From Rhizobium etli 8C-3 (GTDB taxonomy: Bacteria > Pseudomonadota > Alphaproteobacteria > Rhizobiales > Rhizobiaceae): 64,000 nucleotides of DNA. The stretch is taken from contig NZ_CP017242.1 in assembly GCF_001908375.1 (NCBI RefSeq), forward strand, positions 310,001 to 374,000, read 5' to 3'. Below are positions 60,891 through 64,000 of this stretch, one piece after another (position 1 is the stretch's first letter; each line of letters begins with the position of its first letter). The notes below the pieces were generated by a model, which saw nothing but the letters and a program-made list of their open reading frames with translations, did no database searches and was not told where the DNA came from. The position numbers and the translations under genes were made by a program.

Positions 60891-62435
60891 ATGGCTCGTT
60901 CAAACGGTGAAGCAACAGAAAACGCAGTCGAAGCAGTTAGCGGCGGCGAGCGAACGTTTCGCCCTGTAGAAGACTTAAGTATTGGGCAGATCGATCGTGA
61001 GCACGGGACGCGAAACGTGGCATTAAACGCGGAAAACGGCATTCCTATCTATCCTGACGTGGGGAGCTATATCCTACACATGACCGGTGTACGCGTAGAA
61101 TATGCGCCGGTCGATGAGTGGCATATCACGCCAAACGAACTTTCTGCTCAATACGCGCAGGCCACCGAGCTAATCAACGCAGATGCGAGGCGGATAGATC
61201 CCTTCACCCGCCACTACCTCCGCCATATGTCGGGTGTGCTTCGCAACTATGCACCCGACCGGCACCAACATATAGGCTCTCCTTCAGGCACCACGGACGA
61301 AGCGCGCTCAGAAACGCTAGACTCTGAGATTGCCAGCGAGGAGGTGGTGGTAGTGGATGATGATCATCCTCTGTCTCTCAACGAGCGTCGCCTACTTGCG
61401 GGTCATCTTGGTCAAGATGATGGGGCTTCTTCACCCTCCCCACTACAATCAACAGGACCGATTCCAACATACTTTAACTATCCCGAGCTTCGTGACATCG
61501 ACAATATCTCGACGCCAAGCTTGCATGCTTCCTCTTACACATCAGCAAGCGGCCCGATCAGCCCGATCAGCCCAAGCGACCCGTTCAGCCTTGGCGGGGA
61601 TAGCTTGGCGGAGGTGGAGCTTGGATCGATGCACGACGATATCGGGATGAGTGGGAGTTCCGATCCCTATCCAGGATCAAGGGAGCCTAGTCGCGGATCC
61701 GACCTTTACCGAAGATCGCCAGAGGGAAGCGTCGATTGGGATGCCGGTTCTAGTTCCCAAGGTAGACCAGTACGGCGCAGCATCGAACCTTTTGACAGTC
61801 CCGATGATCACGGGCGATCGCTGCAGGCGAGTATCGAACCGAGTGACGACTTCGACCCCTTACGTGCCGGCGAATTGGTAGGGATCGATAAGTCCACGAT
61901 GCGCTATCTTAGCACGATGACAGGGCTGAGCGCACAACAAGTAAATGACCGACGGAGATACGGAATGTTGTTGGGTGGCAACCAGGAGCATGCGATGTCT
62001 GACCGAGGGTATCCCGAAGAGATAGCCCGGGTCGATTTACATACGCAAAAATTCCTTAGAGGTATGACCGGCATAGCGCCTGGCTTCGTCTCACTACGGC
62101 TCGAAGCCGAGGCGGCTGAGCGACCCCAGCTGCACGCGAAGCGCAAAAGGGGAAGCTCATCGGATGATGATAATGGAGATGTCAAAAGAAGGAAATTGAA
62201 CTCTCCCCGCCGCTCTGGGGTAGCAGATTATGTGGGCCAGGAGACTCAATTTAGAGGAAATGCTGCAGAGGGCGGAGCAGAGATTTCGCAGCAGCTCAGT
62301 CGCAGCGAGATATCCTCTGCCGTCGCGATTGACCCGGATCAAGCCCAGGCAAGTATCGCAGAACCGTCCGCTAACTGCAGGCGGTACGACCTGAGGCCTA
62401 GGCGCAATACCCGTTCCTCCGGAGGGCGGGGTTAA
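60891..62435 (+). CDS. Repeat protein with nuclear localisation signal and Arg-rich tail, probable type IV effector (VirE3-like layout)
   Basis: A 514-residue hydrophilic protein. Four degenerate repeats share D..T..YL..M(T/S)G: YILHMTGV (60-67), YLRHMSGV (109-116), YLSTMTGL (339-346), FLRGMTGI (388-395). A Ser/Pro/Asp-rich linker fills 180-320. A bipartite nuclear localisation signal is seen at 417-435 (KRKR...VKRRK), and the C-terminus (RRYDLRPRRNTRSSGGRG) matches the arginine-pattern export signal of VirB/D4 substrates. I infer translocation into a eukaryotic nucleus. The layout recalls VirE3, but I cannot claim homology. Start: ATG 60891 with AAGGTG upstream; GC content is lower than in chromosomal-type genes. 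Confidence 0.7.
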   Translation: MARSNGEATENAVEAVSGGERTFRPVEDLSIGQIDREHGTRNVALNAENGIPIYPDVGSYILHMTGVRVEYAPVDEWHITPNELSAQYAQATELINADARRIDPFTRHYLRHMSGVLRNYAPDRHQHIGSPSGTTDEARSETLDSEIASEEVVVVDDDHPLSLNERRLLAGHLGQDDGASSPSPLQSTGPIPTYFNYPELRDIDNISTPSLHASSYTSASGPISPISPSDPFSLGGDSLAEVELGSMHDDIGMSGSSDPYPGSREPSRGSDLYRRSPEGSVDWDAGSSSQGRPVRRSIEPFDSPDDHGRSLQASIEPSDDFDPLRAGELVGIDKSTMRYLSTMTGLSAQQVNDRRRYGMLLGGNQEHAMSDRGYPEEIARVDLHTQKFLRGMTGIAPGFVSLRLEAEAAERPQLHAKRKRGSSSDDDNGDVKRRKLNSPRRSGVADYVGQETQFRGNAAEGGAEISQQLSRSEISSAVAIDPDQAQASIAEPSANCRRYDLRPRRNTRSSGGRG

Positions 62436-62528
62436 AATCTCTCAACGGTATCGCTCGCCTCTGCCTGACGGAAGGCCTGTCGCTTCCACCGCGTTGCTAC
62501 ACAGCCACCCTTCGCTACGGCCTGAGCC

Positions 62529-63095
62529 ATGAGAGGGGGGGAGGGGCGGGCGCCGCTCCCGATCGTGCCACCGCCCTTGCCAGAAGAGCGGTTGAGCTCC
62601 TGGCTGGAGCGGGTCGCCGACGTCTATCCTGTTTCCCTGGATGAGCTGCAAGCGCATGTCGGCTGGGATCGACCCGCGCTGGAGCTGGAGAGGGAACCCG
62701 TGCCGCGCGATCTGGAGTACATCGCCGTGGCGACAAGCAATTCGGTGGAACGTCTATTCGCTATGATTTTTCATGCTTTGCCATCGCGCTATCGCAGCCT
62801 GCTTCGGTGGAAAGCAGGAGAGATTTGCCCTGCATGCTCGCACGGCATGCAACGACCGCCACGGCTCAGAACCTGGTCGTTCCCGTTTTCCTTTTGGTGT
62901 GAGCGACACCGTATGGCGCTGTTCAGCTGCGACACCCGCTGGGTCAGTGTTCTCGGCGATTATTGGGCAGCGCGCAGGGGAGGGGAGATACTCAGTCGAT
63001 GGGCAATGGAGAAGGATACCGCCGGAATACATGTCGGGTCGGTTTTGTCATTGCTGTTATCGCCGGTACGCAAAGCTTCGCCTGCGGCTCCTTGA
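62529..63095 (+). CDS. TniQ-family transposition protein
   Basis: A 188-residue frame with the TniQ start (LPIVPPPLPEERLSSWLERV), a zinc-binding CPACSHG motif near residue 98, and WSFPFSFWCERHRMALFSCD. TniQ proteins are target-selection or accessory factors of Tn5053/Tn7-like transposons. No TniA/TniB partner is seen, and similarity may continue in another frame after 63095, so it could be a truncated remnant. Start ATG 62529 is uncertain. Confidence 0.75.
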   Translation: MRGGEGRAPLPIVPPPLPEERLSSWLERVADVYPVSLDELQAHVGWDRPALELEREPVPRDLEYIAVATSNSVERLFAMIFHALPSRYRSLLRWKAGEICPACSHGMQRPPRLRTWSFPFSFWCERHRMALFSCDTRWVSVLGDYWAARRGGEILSRWAMEKDTAGIHVGSVLSLLLSPVRKASPAAP

Positions 63096-63419
63096 GAATT
63101 GGGCCAGATTGTCGTTACCGCAACAGCACGAACTCTCGATCCAATCGAAACGCTTCCGACGTCCCGCGTTGACAATCGTGGTGCCGGAATTCGGGGGGCC
63201 GCCGTGCCGATCTATGACCAGGAAACCACAGCAGAATCTCATCAATTCCGGTCAGCTGACATACGGCGCGAGAGGTCGCCGCTGCGGGCACGACGCGCGC
63301 GGGGCAGGGGATTGGCGACGCCGGTGAGCGCAAAGCCGTCCCGAAGTGACACTTGCGCTGTGGGGAAGCCGTGAAATTTGCGACAACACGCGACAATGAC
63401 GGCGAAAGGTCTGGTTGCC

Positions 63420-64000
63420 GCAGGCCTCGACTGCCCCGGAGACGCAGCCCCTTCGGGCTTTCGGGAGCGGGGTGCCTATGGCCACAGATGGTGCCGCCGC
63501 GATAGCTGCCGATGAACCTTTGGTTGCTGCGGGTGGGGACGCAGCCGGCGGTGCGCCGCCAAAGCTTTCATCGTTATATTTCTCCATGGGGAACCCATAT
63601 CCGCCAGCAGGGCCTTAGCAACCGCCGTGTAGCCCGGCAGCCCACAGACAGTTTCCCGCTCGTTGAAATCGCGAGCGAAAGTCCTCACGAGCATCTCGTA
63701 GAGCTTGCCTGTCGGTCCGTGCCACGGTCGAGCCGGCGATGCAGCAGCGGGCACGATCGCCAGCTTCAGCTTGCTGGACAGCCGCGCGCTTATATGCAGA
63801 AGCTCCTGACGGGAGATGATATCGTCTGGCGTGCGCACATTGGTAATGAACACAACATCGGCGTCCAACCCCGTATCGACCAGCCAGTGAAACATCGAGA
63901 TCATCGGCGTGATACCGCTGCCTGCCTGCCGGCCCGACGATCGCGCATTTGAATCCCTCCACTATATTGTCGAACAGCCAGTTGGAGATACACCCCATGG
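63420..64000 (-). pseudogene. Broken ferredoxin-NAD(P)H reductase-type gene (C-terminal part)
   Basis: Minus strand, running in from beyond the window: CISNWLFDNIVEGFKCAIVG near 63990-63920, then after a frame change GITPMISMFHWL..DADVVFI with the NAD-binding fold. Next come VCGLPGYTAVAKALLADMGS near 63620 and, in another frame, a linker and the start of a 2Fe-2S domain (MEKYNDESFGG). It resembles reductase subunits of Rieske oxygenases such as GbcB/StcD. At least two frameshifts are seen. Confidence 0.7.

Overview
This window looks like part of a large accessory plasmid of a Rhizobiaceae bacterium (Agrobacterium/Rhizobium type), most likely Ti/Ri-like. Evidence: alphaproteobacterial operons (amide use, ugp-type ABC transport, MocR and paired LysR regulators), an Omp25/31-like barrel gene, many decayed insertion sequences (ISAs1, IS630, IS30, IS3, IS110, IS256, IS5), two proteins built like type IV secretion effectors sent into eukaryotic cells (an F-box protein and a repeat protein with a nuclear localisation signal), and 25-bp T-DNA border-like repeats.

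Main discovery: two stretches look like T-DNA carrying genes built for a fungus. (1) 1-907: the 5' end of a flavoprotein amine-oxidase-like gene on the minus strand, with TATA and CCAAT boxes and a pyrimidine-rich leader. It ends at a border-like repeat (883-907) followed by overdrive-like TGTTTGTT repeats. (2) About 23.9-29.46 kb: three eukaryote-style genes between a weak candidate left border (23888-23912) and a strong right-border-like repeat (29436-29460). One gene (25371-26980, minus) contains two introns of 48 and 50 nt with GT...CTAAC...AG signals of filamentous-fungal type. Removing both gives one continuous 503-residue reading frame. I infer a Ti-like plasmid that transforms fungi.

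Layout. 1-0.9 kb: T-DNA 1. 1.2-3.4 kb: decayed acetyl-CoA synthetase gene and ISAs1 scrap. 3.7-16.7 kb: amide-use region (amiC, amiR, an ANTAR-type attenuator, a five-gene ABC transporter, amiE, a MoxR/VWA pair, intact acsA), which would turn acetamide-like compounds into acetyl-CoA and ammonia. 16.8-23.6 kb: IS graveyard containing the F-box effector and an outer-membrane protein. 23.9-29.5 kb: T-DNA 2. 29.5-36.7 kb: ROK regulator, ugp-like ABC transporter, 2H phosphodiesterase and inositol-monophosphatase-family phosphatase, which suggests use of a phosphodiester. 37-37.7 kb: HigBA-type toxin-antitoxin. 37.8-44.1 kb: Tct-type transporter, class II HMG-CoA reductase, MocR regulator and HMG-CoA lyase (mevalonate breakdown). 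45.4-49.9 kb: carboxynorspermidine-type polyamine genes plus an FAD protein. 50-60 kb: two LysR genes among transposon and recombinase remnants. 60.1-62.4 kb: small gene and the NLS/repeat effector. 62.5-64 kb: TniQ gene and a broken ferredoxin-reductase-type gene.

How it may fit together (inference): T-DNA genes expressed in a transformed fungus would make compounds taken up by the catabolic operons beside each T-DNA, as opines do for plant tumours. An amino-acid-to-amide monooxygenase in T-DNA 1 would pair with the amidase operon, and T-DNA 2 with the phosphodiester operon. The effectors would act inside the recipient cell. No rRNA, tRNA or CRISPR array was recognised.
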